64,000 nucleotides of DNA from Segniliparus sp051660745 (GCF_051660745.1 NZ_JBOFQF010000042.1:1-64000); one strand, 5' to 3'; positions 41,884-49,309 are shown, counted from the first letter of the stretch. Numbers and translations are program-made. The notes: generated by a model from the sequence alone, not told the origin.

Positions 41884-42138
41884 ATGCCGCCCAACCCCTT
41901 CGACGACGAGCAGGGCCTGTTCTTCGTGCTGGTCAACGCCGAGGAGCAGCGCAGCCTCTGGCCTGCGTTCGCCGCCGTCCCCGCAGGATGGACCGTCGAG
42001 CACGGCGGGCCGGATGGCGCTGGGCAGCGCGGCGCTTCCCGTCAAGCCTGCCTCGACTTCATCGAAAAAACGTGGACGGACCTGCGCCCGCTCGCCCTGC
42101 GCACGGCAATGGCCGCCGGAGCCCCCCGTGGCGAATAA
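41884..42138 (+). CDS. mbtH: MbtH-like protein
   Basis: 84 residues. NPFDDEQGLFFVLVNAEEQRSLWP... (first landmark NPFDDEQGLFFVLVN) and the closing SRQACLDFIEKTWTDLRP are the invariant MbtH motifs, with the three conserved Trp present. MbtH proteins bind and activate NRPS adenylation domains. It is the first gene of an operon with eccA (11-bp overlap) and PPE, which is unusual: MbtH heads ESX-3 secretion genes rather than NRPS genes here. Confidence 0.95.
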   Translation: MPPNPFDDEQGLFFVLVNAEEQRSLWPAFAAVPAGWTVEHGGPDGAGQRGASRQACLDFIEKTWTDLRPLALRTAMAAGAPRGE

Positions 42139-43954
42139 CACAGTCGCCCACAGCCCCGAGACGGTGCGCCGGTTCGCGACCTGCTGCCTCGCCCTCGGCC
42201 TTCCGGTCCAGGGCAGGCGCCGTCCCGCCGACCTCGCCGCCGCCCGCTCCGGCTTCGCCTCGCTGGCGCGAACCGCGCACGAAGCCTGCGACGTGTGGGT
42301 CGGCCTCGCCGCCGCAGGCGACCTCTCGCTCGCCGTGCTGGAGTCGGCGGCCGCCTCCTCGGCCAGCTCCGGCGAGCTCGGCAGGGAAGCCGGCCTCGCC
42401 GCCGAAGCGCTGGGGTTCCGCTACGAGTCCGGCTTGTACCTGCGGCTGCGCGCCGCCGAGCCGGTGGGGCTGCGCCTCGCGCATGCCGCCGCGATCGCCG
42501 ACGCGGGCGACCTCGGCCGTGCGCACGAGATCGCCGAGGCAGCCACGAAAGCACATCCCGAACGGTTCGACGCCCGTTGGCTCAGCGCCGCCATCTGCTA
42601 CCGGGCGGGCCGCTGGAACGACGTGGTCGCCCGGCTCACACCGGTGGTCGCCGAAGGCGGCCTCGACGAGGCCGCCGCGCACGCCGCGCGGATCTCGCTC
42701 GGCGTGGCATTGGCGCGCCTCGGGATGCACACGCCCGCTTTGTCGCACTTGGACGAGCCGCACGGCCCGGTCGCCGTCGCCGCCGCGGACGGCGCGCTTG
42801 CCCGCGCGCTGTGCCTGCGCGCGCTCGGCGACGAGGACGGCGCGCTTGAGGCGCTCCACGAGCTCTACGCGGCGGACCCCGGCAACGCGCAGGCCGAGCA
42901 GGCGCTCGGCGACGCGAGCTTCGGGCTGCCTGCCACCACCTCGGCGCGGATCGCCGCCCGCACGGACCCATGGGACCCCGGCACCGAGCCCGACGAGGAC
43001 AGCCACATCGACCCCGCCGCCGCAGAGCGCAAGGCGGCCTTGCTCGCCATCGCGGAGCACGAGCTCGACCAGTTCATCGGCCTCGACGAGGTGAAAGACC
43101 AGGTGGCCAGGCTCAAGAGCAGCGTGGCGATGGCCATTCGCCGCCAGGAGCGGGGGCTCGCCGTCGGGCAGCGCGCGCACCACCTCGTGTTCGCGGGACC
43201 GCCCGGCACCGGCAAGACCACCATCGCCAGGGTGGTCGCGAAAATCTACTGCGGGCTCGGCCTGTTGAAGAAAGAGACGATCAAAGAGGTGCACCGCCCC
43301 GACCTCGTCGGCCAGCACATCGGCGAGACCGAGGCCAAGACCAACGCCGTCATCGACAGCGCGCTCGACGGCGTGCTCTTCCTCGACGAGGCGTACTCGC
43401 TGGTGTCGACCGGCGCGAAGAACGACTTCGGCCTGGTCGCGATCGACACCCTCCTGGCCCGGATGGAGAACGACCGGGACCGGCTCGTGGTCATCATCGC
43501 CGGATACCGCGCCGAGCTCGACCTGTTCCTCGGCGCGAACGAGGGCCTGCGCTCGCGTTTCACCCGGTCCATCGCCTTCCCCTCGTACTCGCCGCCGGAG
43601 CTGGTGGAGATCGCCGTCCGGCTCGCGCACTCCCGCGACAGCCTCTTCGACGAGGCGGCGCAGGCCGAGCTCGCCGAAGTCCTCGGCAGGCTCGCCGCAG
43701 GAACGATGGCGGACCACAACGGGACGCCCCGCGCCAGCATCGACATCGCGGGCAACGGCCGGTTCGTGCGCAACCTCGTGGAACGCTCCGAAGAGGAGCG
43801 CGAGCACCGGCTCGACCACGCCGAGGACGTGGACGACTGCACCGACGAAGAGCTCATGACCATCACGGTCGACGACGTGCGCCGCGCGGAGGCGATCCTC
43901 CTGCGCGGGCTCATGGGAGAGAGCACAATGACGACCGTGGAGGCAACCGCATGA
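42128..43954 (+). CDS. eccA3: ESX-3-type cytosolic AAA+ ATPase EccA
   Basis: 608 residues (EccA3 about 630). The N-terminal TPR-like helical domain spans about 1-290 (GLRLAHAAAIADAGDLGRAHEI, then GRWNDVVARLTPV). The CbxX/CfqX AAA+ domain follows: LDQFIGLDEVKDQVARLK, Walker A FAGPPGTGKTTIARVV (~360), Walker B VLFLDEAYSLV (~417), sensor VVIIAGYRAELD, and arginine region GLRSRFTRSIAFPSY. EccA acts in the cytosol, remodelling EspG-PPE complexes. GTG at 42128 overlaps the mbtH end. It belongs functionally with the core operon at 4.9-16 kb but is separated from it by the whole siderophore operon. Confidence 0.95.
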   Translation: MANNTVAHSPETVRRFATCCLALGLPVQGRRRPADLAAARSGFASLARTAHEACDVWVGLAAAGDLSLAVLESAAASSASSGELGREAGLAAEALGFRYESGLYLRLRAAEPVGLRLAHAAAIADAGDLGRAHEIAEAATKAHPERFDARWLSAAICYRAGRWNDVVARLTPVVAEGGLDEAAAHAARISLGVALARLGMHTPALSHLDEPHGPVAVAAADGALARALCLRALGDEDGALEALHELYAADPGNAQAEQALGDASFGLPATTSARIAARTDPWDPGTEPDEDSHIDPAAAERKAALLAIAEHELDQFIGLDEVKDQVARLKSSVAMAIRRQERGLAVGQRAHHLVFAGPPGTGKTTIARVVAKIYCGLGLLKKETIKEVHRPDLVGQHIGETEAKTNAVIDSALDGVLFLDEAYSLVSTGAKNDFGLVAIDTLLARMENDRDRLVVIIAGYRAELDLFLGANEGLRSRFTRSIAFPSYSPPELVEIAVRLAHSRDSLFDEAAQAELAEVLGRLAAGTMADHNGTPRASIDIAGNGRFVRNLVERSEEEREHRLDHAEDVDDCTDEELMTITVDDVRRAEAILLRGLMGESTMTTVEATA

Positions 43955-45495
43955 CCACCCCGCCCATTTTCGCCGCGTTCCCGCCCGAAGTGCTCTCCAC
44001 CCTCTTGAGCACCGGCCCCGGCTCCGGGCCGCTCTTCGCCGCAGCGACGGCGCTGCAGGAGCTCGCCGCCCAGTACGCGGAGGCCTCCGCGGAGCTCGTT
44101 TCGGCGCTCGCCGCCTCCTCCGCCGAGATCTGGGAGGGGCCGAGCGCCGAGCAGTTCCGCGCCGCGCACCAGCCCTTCCTCGCCTGGCTCGCCGAATCGG
44201 CCGCCCAAGCCGCGGCGTCGGCCGCCCAGCACGAGATCGTGGGGGGCGCGTACGAGGCGGCGCTCGCGTCGATGCCGACCTTGGCCGAGCTCGCCGCCAA
44301 CCACGCCACGCATGCCGTGCTCACGGCCACGAACTTCCTCGGCATCAACACGATTCCCATCGCGCTGAACGAGGCGGACTACGCGAGGATGTGGCTGCAG
44401 GCCGCCACGACGATGAGCGTGTACCAGGCCGTCTCGGGGGCGGCGTTGGCCGCGATGCCCCAAAGCATGGCCGCGCCGCCGATCACAAACCCCGGCATGG
44501 CCGGAACGAGCCGCATGGCAGCCGCCCCCGCGCAGGCGAACGCGATGGCCGACGCGGTCCAGACGCGCGCGCTCTTGGACGACGTCGACAACAACACGCT
44601 CCAGGACCTGCTCAAAGACCTCGTCGACCAGGTGCAGGACTTCATCGACCGGGTCCGCCAGGGCCTGGAGACGCTCCTGGCGAGCCCGGCCTTGCTCTCG
44701 CTCGCCTCGCTCGCGTTCTTCATCGCCTACGAGGCGTTCTTCATCCCGGTCGGGTTCACCACGTGGGGGCTCGCGCTCTCCGCGCCCTTCTGGGCTCCCG
44801 CGTTGGCGCTCGGGCTGGCCCTGCCGTTGGCGCTGATCCCAGCAGGCGGCGTGGAAGTCCCCGGCGACGACGACCGCACGGACGAGGACCGCAAGGACGA
44901 GCCCCGCCGGGAGCGCGAGCGCAGGCCCCAGCAGCAGGCGCCCGTCGTCTCCGGCTCGTCCGCGCCGCCCGCGCAGGCGAGCGCGAGCTCTGCCCCGTCT
45001 GCCCCGACGAGCCCCGCGACCGCGCCGCCCGCCCCGTTCGCCCCTGCGGGGGCCGAGGCGGGCTACGGCTACGCCGTCGAGGGCGAGGACCCGCCGGGCA
45101 CGCAGTTCGGGCCGACCTCCACGACCAGGGCGAGCGCGTCCGCCACGAGCTCCGCGTCCGACCCTGCCGCCGCTCTCGCCGCCTCGTCCGCCCAAGAGTC
45201 CGCGAGGGCCAGGCGCGCGCAGAACGCGCGGACACGCGGCCGGGGCCGAGGGAAAGTCGTCTTGGAAGAGGGCGAGCGCATGCGCGCCGACGGGTTCATG
45301 GACCTCGACCAGCCCTCCGCAGAGCCCTCCGCCTCCGAGATCGGCGCAGGCCTTCTCGGCTTCGCGGGCGCCGCTCCGGGGCAGCGCGCCGAAGCCGCCG
45401 GTTTCGTGAAACTGCCCGACGGGACGTTCCAGACCGGGCCGACCGTCCCGATGCTGCCGCAGACCTGGGCGGCGGAGGACCGGGGCGGGCAGTAG
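43951..45495 (+). CDS. PPE-family protein (PPE4-like) with long Ala/Pro/Ser-rich tail
   Basis: 514 residues. PPE domain about 1-180: FAAFPPEVLSTLLSTGPGSG carries the Pro-Pro-Glu at 11-13, EIWEGPSAEQF is the WxG turn, and ATNFLGINTIPIALNEADYA is the diagnostic stretch seen in mycobacterial PPE4. Then come helices near 230-300 (LSLASLAFFIAYEAFF; LALGLALPLALIPAG) and a low-complexity tail ending with a conserved basic/GFMDLDQPS region and PMLPQTW. The partner PE is at 10155-10460. ATGA overlap with eccA. Expected export by ESX-3 as a PE-PPE dimer with EspG as chaperone. Confidence 0.93.
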   Translation: MTTPPIFAAFPPEVLSTLLSTGPGSGPLFAAATALQELAAQYAEASAELVSALAASSAEIWEGPSAEQFRAAHQPFLAWLAESAAQAAASAAQHEIVGGAYEAALASMPTLAELAANHATHAVLTATNFLGINTIPIALNEADYARMWLQAATTMSVYQAVSGAALAAMPQSMAAPPITNPGMAGTSRMAAAPAQANAMADAVQTRALLDDVDNNTLQDLLKDLVDQVQDFIDRVRQGLETLLASPALLSLASLAFFIAYEAFFIPVGFTTWGLALSAPFWAPALALGLALPLALIPAGGVEVPGDDDRTDEDRKDEPRRERERRPQQQAPVVSGSSAPPAQASASSAPSAPTSPATAPPAPFAPAGAEAGYGYAVEGEDPPGTQFGPTSTTRASASATSSASDPAAALAASSAQESARARRAQNARTRGRGRGKVVLEEGERMRADGFMDLDQPSAEPSASEIGAGLLGFAGAAPGQRAEAAGFVKLPDGTFQTGPTVPMLPQTWAAEDRGGQ

Positions 45496-45530
45496 GCCCG
45501 CCTCGGAAAATCCCACGTGGCAGCAACTAA

Positions 45531-45560
45531 TTGGCGGATACGCGGCTCATACCGTATTAT
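45531..45560 (+). promoter_or_regulatory. Promoter of tRNA-Arg
   Basis: TTGGCG (45531-45536) and TATTAT (45555-45560) are 18 bp apart, 35 bp upstream of the mature tRNA 5' end. Confidence 0.6.
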
Positions 45561-45595
45561 TGGATAGTTCGCGCGGGCGACCGCCGCGAAGCCAA

Positions 45596-45668
45596 GCACC
45601 CGTAGCTCAACGGATAGAGCATCTGACTACGGATCAGAAGGTTAGGGGTTCGAGTCCCTTCGGGTGCA
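45596..45668 (+). tRNA. tRNA-Arg (anticodon ACG)
   Basis: A full cloverleaf: acceptor GCACCCG/CGGGTGC, D arm GCTC-AACGGATA-GAGC, anticodon stem TCTGA/TCAGA with loop CTACGGA (ACG), T arm with TTCGAGT loop, discriminator A. CCA is not encoded. A strong terminator follows directly. Confidence 0.96.
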
Positions 45669-45673
45669 CGGCT

Positions 45674-45717
45674 GATCCCCAGGCCAGAACACGTTTCTGG
45701 CCTGGGGATCTTTTTTT
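45674..45717 (+). terminator. Rho-independent terminator of tRNA-Arg
   Basis: GATCCCCAGGCCAGAA pairs with TTCTGGCCTGGGGATC (16 bp) around a short loop, followed by seven T. Confidence 0.95.
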
Positions 45718-46149
45718 CGCATGGCTGGCAGGCACGCCAGCCCTTCGCCCCTGCCGCTGCGTGTTCCGGGGATCGCGGAGCGATCCGTTCACTGCGAGGA
45801 ATCGCTTCAACGGCAAGCTTCTCGATATCACCGCGTCCTTGGTCGCGACTTCTTTGTTGACCTGTCCCGGCCCCTCGTCGCCTGCGCGGCATGATCGAAG
45901 ATGCCAACTCCGCCCGGGAAGCCGGGGACGGCTCAGTATCGGATTTCCTTTCGAGCCAAAGAGGGAACGCCTTGGCGCCTGGTGGGAATGCAGGGCAAAA
46001 ATCTCGCCCGGACGCTTGGCCGTCGTCGCGCACACGCTTGCCTAACCCGAATAAATTAATACCTGCGCTTAATGCGAATAAATTAATATCCGCGCTTAAT
46101 GCGAATAAATTAATACCTGCTAGAAGCCCTGGCGATACAGGATTCGATA
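45718..46149. other. Gene-free low-GC stretch downstream of tRNA-Arg
   Basis: 432 bp with no convincing gene. Open frames here are fragmentary; the one ending in the LIRSQMLYPLSYG-type peptide is only the antisense of the tRNA. GC falls toward the 3' part, which holds the 27-bp tandem repeats. Confidence 0.6.
46048..46121. repeat. 27-bp AT-rich tandem repeat, about 2.7 copies
   Basis: Units at 46048-46074 and 46075-46101 differ at two positions; the third (46102-46121) is a 20-bp partial copy. Each contains CGAATAAATTAATA and the first two end in GCGCTTAATG. It lies 29 bp upstream of the next gene's ATG, in an otherwise GC-rich genome. Confidence 0.9.
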
Positions 46150-46557
46150 ATGACGCGCGGGCTACCATTTCGTGGTATGTTCCGAATCGTGAAAATTCCG
46201 AGAACTCGCGATAGTTTTATTTTCGCTCTGACCGGCGCCGCCGCTCTGGTATTCAGCGCCCCGGCTGTCGCGGACGCAGACACGGTGGACTTCAATATCT
46301 TCAAAGACACCAAGTGTTCCGCAACGCAGATCTACCACGCGATGGAAAAAGTAGCCCCTGCGGAAATGGCCAAGATCAAATCTGGCCCGGTCGGCAGCCG
46401 CAGGCAGAAATGGCTGCTCAACTGGCTCATCCATTCGCGTGAATCCGTCGACATTGATAGCCCGACCAGCAAAAGCGGCGGGCGCTCAGATCCAGACTGG
46501 GGCACCTACTTCGCGCCGTATGCGCGGCAGATCGCAGAAGACTGCCCCAACGAGTAA
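46150..46557 (+). CDS. Small secreted protein, hemophore-like by weak resemblance
   Basis: 135 residues. A signal peptide (basic start, FIFALTGAAALVFSAPAVADA, cleavage after ADA around 43) is followed by a ~90-residue helical domain with two Cys (TKCSATQIYHAMEKVAP and IAEDCPNE) that could form one disulfide. The pattern of one early and one late Cys in a small helical secreted domain recalls actinobacterial hemophore-related proteins; that is a guess from shape. ATG at 46150 has AGGA seven bases upstream; ATG at 46177 would also leave a good signal peptide. Codon use is less GC-biased than its neighbours, suggesting recent acquisition. Confidence 0.65.
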   Translation: MTRGLPFRGMFRIVKIPRTRDSFIFALTGAAALVFSAPAVADADTVDFNIFKDTKCSATQIYHAMEKVAPAEMAKIKSGPVGSRRQKWLLNWLIHSRESVDIDSPTSKSGGRSDPDWGTYFAPYARQIAEDCPNE

Positions 46558-46704
46558 CGCCTCTCGCTGCGGTGCAAATTATTTTAAAATTTGACGCTAT
46601 ACGTGGAGTCGCCGTTGCCCGAAAATATCAATTCGACCCCACAGGCGGCGATTTCGTGGAAAAAGACTTCGTGGAAAAATAAAAAAGACAGAGCGGGCGC
46701 TCGC

Positions 46705-47055
46705 CTATGCGGACGAACGGCGAGCTGGGCCCCTGGGGGCTCCCTCGCGAGGCCTGTCACGAGGTCTCGGATTAGTAGATCTCTTATCCGGGCGGCTATG
46801 CCTATGCCCTCTCGGTCTCGTATCTGCGCCGTACGCCGGTCGGCCGTGGCCGCTTTCCACCCTGTTGCAGTCCCGGTGCGCGGCCTGCTTGTTCATGAGG
46901 GCGTCGGCGCCGCCTTTGTTCAAGGGCATGATGTGGCCCACGGCGTACGCGCCGGGGCCTCGGCGCGGAGCGTTTCAGTCGATCTCCCCGTGGCAGATCC
47001 CGCACGAGGGTTTGCCTCTCGCCGACGAGCCCGCGCAGGGTGAACGGACCGCCAC
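46705..47055 (-). pseudogene. HNH endonuclease with in-frame stop codon
   Basis: In one minus-strand frame the peptide reads KPSCGICHGEID-stop-NAPRRG and then AYAVGHIMPLNKGGAD, NKQAAHRDCNR. This is a phage-type HNH domain: CxxC zinc pair, H-I-M-P-L, and H-R-x-C-N. The TGA at 46977-46975 sits where HNH nucleases normally have Trp after Ile-Asp, so a TGG to TGA change is likely. Beyond the CNR motif the frame turns Arg/Pro-rich and loses resemblance. It is a decayed gene. Confidence 0.6.
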
Positions 47056-47198
47056 AGAAAGGCGTCGAACGGCGAACTCGGGGAAAACAAGCATGAACAA
47101 TGTCCGAAGCATGCGCGTTTCGCCCTGTTTTCGCTAGACAGCGCGGACGGGCGATTGCCAGAATCGGTGCGATTTCCCGAGAACTTTTGGAGCCTGCT

Positions 47199-47477
47199 AT
47201 GAGATTTGCGGTCGCACTGCTGCTGTCCCCGGTCGCCCTGTCGGCGTGGAGCCTCTCCGCCGCTTCGGCGGCCCCGGCCGCCGAGGCGCACGCGTTCGCG
47301 GCGCACACGTTCGACGAGAAGGGCCGGGGCAAGCTCCCCCGCGACGTCGACGACCAGGACCCGGTCCACAACCAGGGCCCGAACTTCCAAACCGGCTCTT
47401 TGGCCGACGCGGAGGACATCGCGGGCGGCACGGTGCACCACTCCACCATTCCTGCGGCCAAGCCCCCGCAGTCCTGA
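47199..47477 (+). CDS. Small secreted protein with NQGPN motif, paralog 1
   Basis: 92 residues. Signal peptide MRFAVALLLSPVALSAWSLSAASA, then a short polar mature peptide with Asp, His and Gly. The core DQDPVHNQGPNFQTGSLAD is shared in pattern with the protein at 48470-48703 (NKDAVTNQGPNKATHSLRD), as is the AHxFD region at the mature N-terminus. No Cys. TGGAG is seven bases upstream of the ATG. The function is unknown; I do not recognise the family. Confidence 0.7.
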   Translation: MRFAVALLLSPVALSAWSLSAASAAPAAEAHAFAAHTFDEKGRGKLPRDVDDQDPVHNQGPNFQTGSLADAEDIAGGTVHHSTIPAAKPPQS

Positions 47478-47521
47478 CCAAGGCCGCCGCCTGAGCCGCG
47501 CCCAACGACGAGGCGGCAGGC

Positions 47522-48262
47522 TCAGCCGACACGGACGGATTCGATCCACTTGGCCGCGTCTGGCCAGTGCGGCGCCGCCGGATTGATCTGGTCTCCGTGC
47601 GCGAGCAGCGCGTACTCCCGCAGCTCCACGTGGTCGCCGCACGCCTCGGCGGCCGCCCGGTAGTCGCGTGAGTGCTGGATCGGCACGCGCGCGTCGTCTG
47701 CGCCATGGGTGATGAGCACCGGCGTGCGCGTCGGCAGCTGCCAGCGCGGCGACGCGGCCTTGTACGCCGCAGGCTCCCGATCCGGCCCCTCCTTGATGAA
47801 CTCGACGGCGGCGTTGTCGCCCAGGCCCTCCCGAAATATGCGCACGACGTCGGTCACTGGCGCGAGCCCGAGGACCACGTCGGCCCGCGCGGCATTGAGG
47901 AGCGCCAGCTCGCCGCCGACCGAATGGCCGATGAGCGCGACGCGAGCGTCGGCGCGCTTGTGCTCGTCCACCGCCAATCCGATGGCCGCAGCCGCGTCCT
48001 CAAGGGTCGCGGGGTAGCCCCCGCCCGCCCCAACGCGTCGATATTCGACATTCGCGACATCCCAGCCGCGCTCGAACAAGTCGGCCGCCAGCGGCAACGT
48101 GGTCGCCGCCGTGAACGCCGCGCGCCAATAGCCGCCATGGACGACGACGGCGAGCCCCTTCGGGCTCGGCCCGCCTGCGGTCCACAGGTCGACATACTGG
48201 CTCGGGTCGGAGCCGTATGGCCGCCGGATTCGAGACGCTTCTGGCGGGGCAGCGTTTTCCAT
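47522..48262 (-). CDS. Alpha/beta hydrolase, kynurenine formamidase-like
   Basis: 246 residues. The HGGYWR motif (VVVHGGYWRAAFT, ~55), nucleophile elbow ALIGHSVGGELALL (Ser ~130), acid region LITHGADDARVPI, and catalytic His near HWPDAAKWI or ALLAHGDQ. HGGYW plus GHSxGG is typical of the esterase/arylformamidase group that includes kynurenine formamidase. ATG at 48262 gives MENAAPPEASR. It runs convergent to the small secreted gene at 47199. No tryptophan-degradation genes are nearby, so the substrate is open. Confidence 0.8.
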   Translation of the reverse strand: MENAAPPEASRIRRPYGSDPSQYVDLWTAGGPSPKGLAVVVHGGYWRAAFTAATTLPLAADLFERGWDVANVEYRRVGAGGGYPATLEDAAAAIGLAVDEHKRADARVALIGHSVGGELALLNAARADVVLGLAPVTDVVRIFREGLGDNAAVEFIKEGPDREPAAYKAASPRWQLPTRTPVLITHGADDARVPIQHSRDYRAAAEACGDHVELREYALLAHGDQINPAAPHWPDAAKWIESVRVG

Positions 48263-48469
48263 ACGCCCAATGTAGGCCCGCTCGCCGCGTGCCGCACACG
48301 ACACCGCTTCGCACGAGACTGTCCCAGGCGTTAAAACTCCACGTCAAAAGGAGTTTTCAGAAAGTTGAAATAAATCATTGGATGATTGGGTTATAGTATG
48401 TGAAAGCGAATGAGCGCCGAAACGCCGAGAGACCTCGACCGGACGACGAGCAGAGAAAGGAACACCATC

Positions 48470-48703
48470 ATGAAAACCCTCGCAGCGAGCACCCTGATCG
48501 CCCTCTCTGGCCTGTTCGGAGCCGCGGCCTACGCGTCGGCGGCCCCCGCGAACGAGTCGGTCGTCGTGGCCCACTTCGGCGACGACGCGCACGGGCACAA
48601 CTACCAGGACCCCGAGAACAAGGACGCTGTCACCAACCAAGGGCCCAACAAGGCCACCCACAGCCTCCGCGACACCGTGAACGCGGCCCTCGGCGGCCGC
48701 TGA
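48470..48703 (+). CDS. Small secreted protein with NQGPN motif, paralog 2
   Basis: 77 residues: signal peptide MKTLAASTLIALSGLFGAAAYASA, mature chain of about 50 residues. It shares AHxxD near the new N-terminus and the (Q/K)DxVxNQGPNxxxxSLxD pattern with the protein at 47199-47477, but is otherwise divergent. AAAGGAA precedes the ATG by nine bases. Upstream is an AT-rich leader (48340-48410). No Cys, no known domain. Confidence 0.72.
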   Translation: MKTLAASTLIALSGLFGAAAYASAAPANESVVVAHFGDDAHGHNYQDPENKDAVTNQGPNKATHSLRDTVNAALGGR

Positions 48704-48716
48704 GGAGACGGCGGGA

Positions 48717-48751
48717 AGCACAGGTTCGAGTCCTTCCAAGTATAAATTTCT
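48717..48751 (+). other. tRNA-like T-arm fragment
   Basis: CACAGGTTCGAGTCCTTCC resembles the T arm and 3' end of a tRNA (TTCGAGT loop), and is followed by a terminator of the type that follows tRNA genes here. No acceptor, D or anticodon arms are present. It may be a remnant of an integration event or of a decayed tRNA gene. Confidence 0.35.
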
Positions 48752-48794
48752 CGCCCCAGGTCAGACACCTCTGACCTGGGGCGTTTCCTTTCTT
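48752..48794 (+). terminator. Rho-independent terminator
   Basis: CGCCCCAGGTCAGA pairs with TCTGACCTGGGGCG (14 bp, loop CACC), followed by TTTCCTTTCTT. The stem is close in sequence to the tRNA-Arg terminator at 45674. Confidence 0.9.
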
Positions 48795-48844
48795 CGATCC
48801 TGCCTGTCACCTCACAGGCGCAGTCCAGATTCGCCTGCTATGGT

Positions 48845-48881
48845 CTGGCTGCCAATCCGAAGCAGTCGGCTTGGCAGCCAG
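48845..48881 (+). promoter_or_regulatory. 5' UTR hairpin next to a ribosome site
   Basis: CTGGCTGCCAA and TTGGCAGCCAG are perfect 11-bp arms; inside them CCGA/TCGG extend the stem around AGCAG. The stem ends at the GAAAGG ribosome site of the gene at 48894. Confidence 0.65.
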
Positions 48882-48893
48882 AAAGGTTGCGCG

Positions 48894-49298
48894 ATGAAAA
48901 AATTTATGATGGCCCTGTCCGTCGGCGCGGTTCTGTTCGCAGGCGCCCACGCCCCGAGCGCGCTCGCCGATCCGGCGACGCCGACCACCACCCCGGCTGC
49001 ACCGAGCAAGCCGAAAGCCCCCGCCAAGCCGAAGGCCAGCACTCCTGCTGCCCCGAAGCCGACCACCCCGGCAGCTCCCAAGCCTGCCGCCCCGAAGCCG
49101 ACCACCCCGGCAGCTCCCAAGCCTGCCGCTCCCAAGCCGACCACCCCGGCGGCTCCCGCTCCCGCGCCTGCGGGCACCGCGTCTGCGGGCAAGTTCTGCG
49201 CCAAGGCCTCGGAAGGCCAGTCCGCCTCGGACAAGAACGGCGCCAACCTCGTCTGCGCCAAGGGCTCCGACGGCCGCGACCGCTGGACCAAGAAGTAA
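48894..49298 (+). CDS. Secreted Ala/Pro/Lys-repeat protein with small C-terminal Cys domain
   Basis: 134 residues. Signal peptide MKKFMMALSVGAVLFAGAHAPSALA; a ~60-residue repeat region of PAAPKPTTPAAPKPAAPKPT-type units encoded by near-identical ~39-bp DNA repeats; then a C-terminal domain GKFCAKASEGQSA, NGANLVCAKGSDGRDRW with two Cys. The last domain matches a short G-x-C...L-x-C...G-R-W module frequent in secreted actinobacterial proteins. The basic Pro-rich stalk suggests cell-wall association. AGAAAGG precedes the ATG at 48894, right after a strong hairpin. Confidence 0.75.
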   Translation: MKKFMMALSVGAVLFAGAHAPSALADPATPTTTPAAPSKPKAPAKPKASTPAAPKPTTPAAPKPAAPKPTTPAAPKPAAPKPTTPAAPAPAPAGTASAGKFCAKASEGQSASDKNGANLVCAKGSDGRDRWTKK

Positions 49299-49309
49299 TT
49301 TTCCGGCCC

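Noticed and set aside
45557..46168. Minus-strand frame of 203 codons ending over tRNA-Arg
   Set aside because: Its C-terminal peptide (TRTPNLLIRSQMLYPLSYG type) is the familiar translation of the antisense strand of tRNA-Arg, a known annotation artifact; the rest crosses the terminator and the AT-rich repeats.
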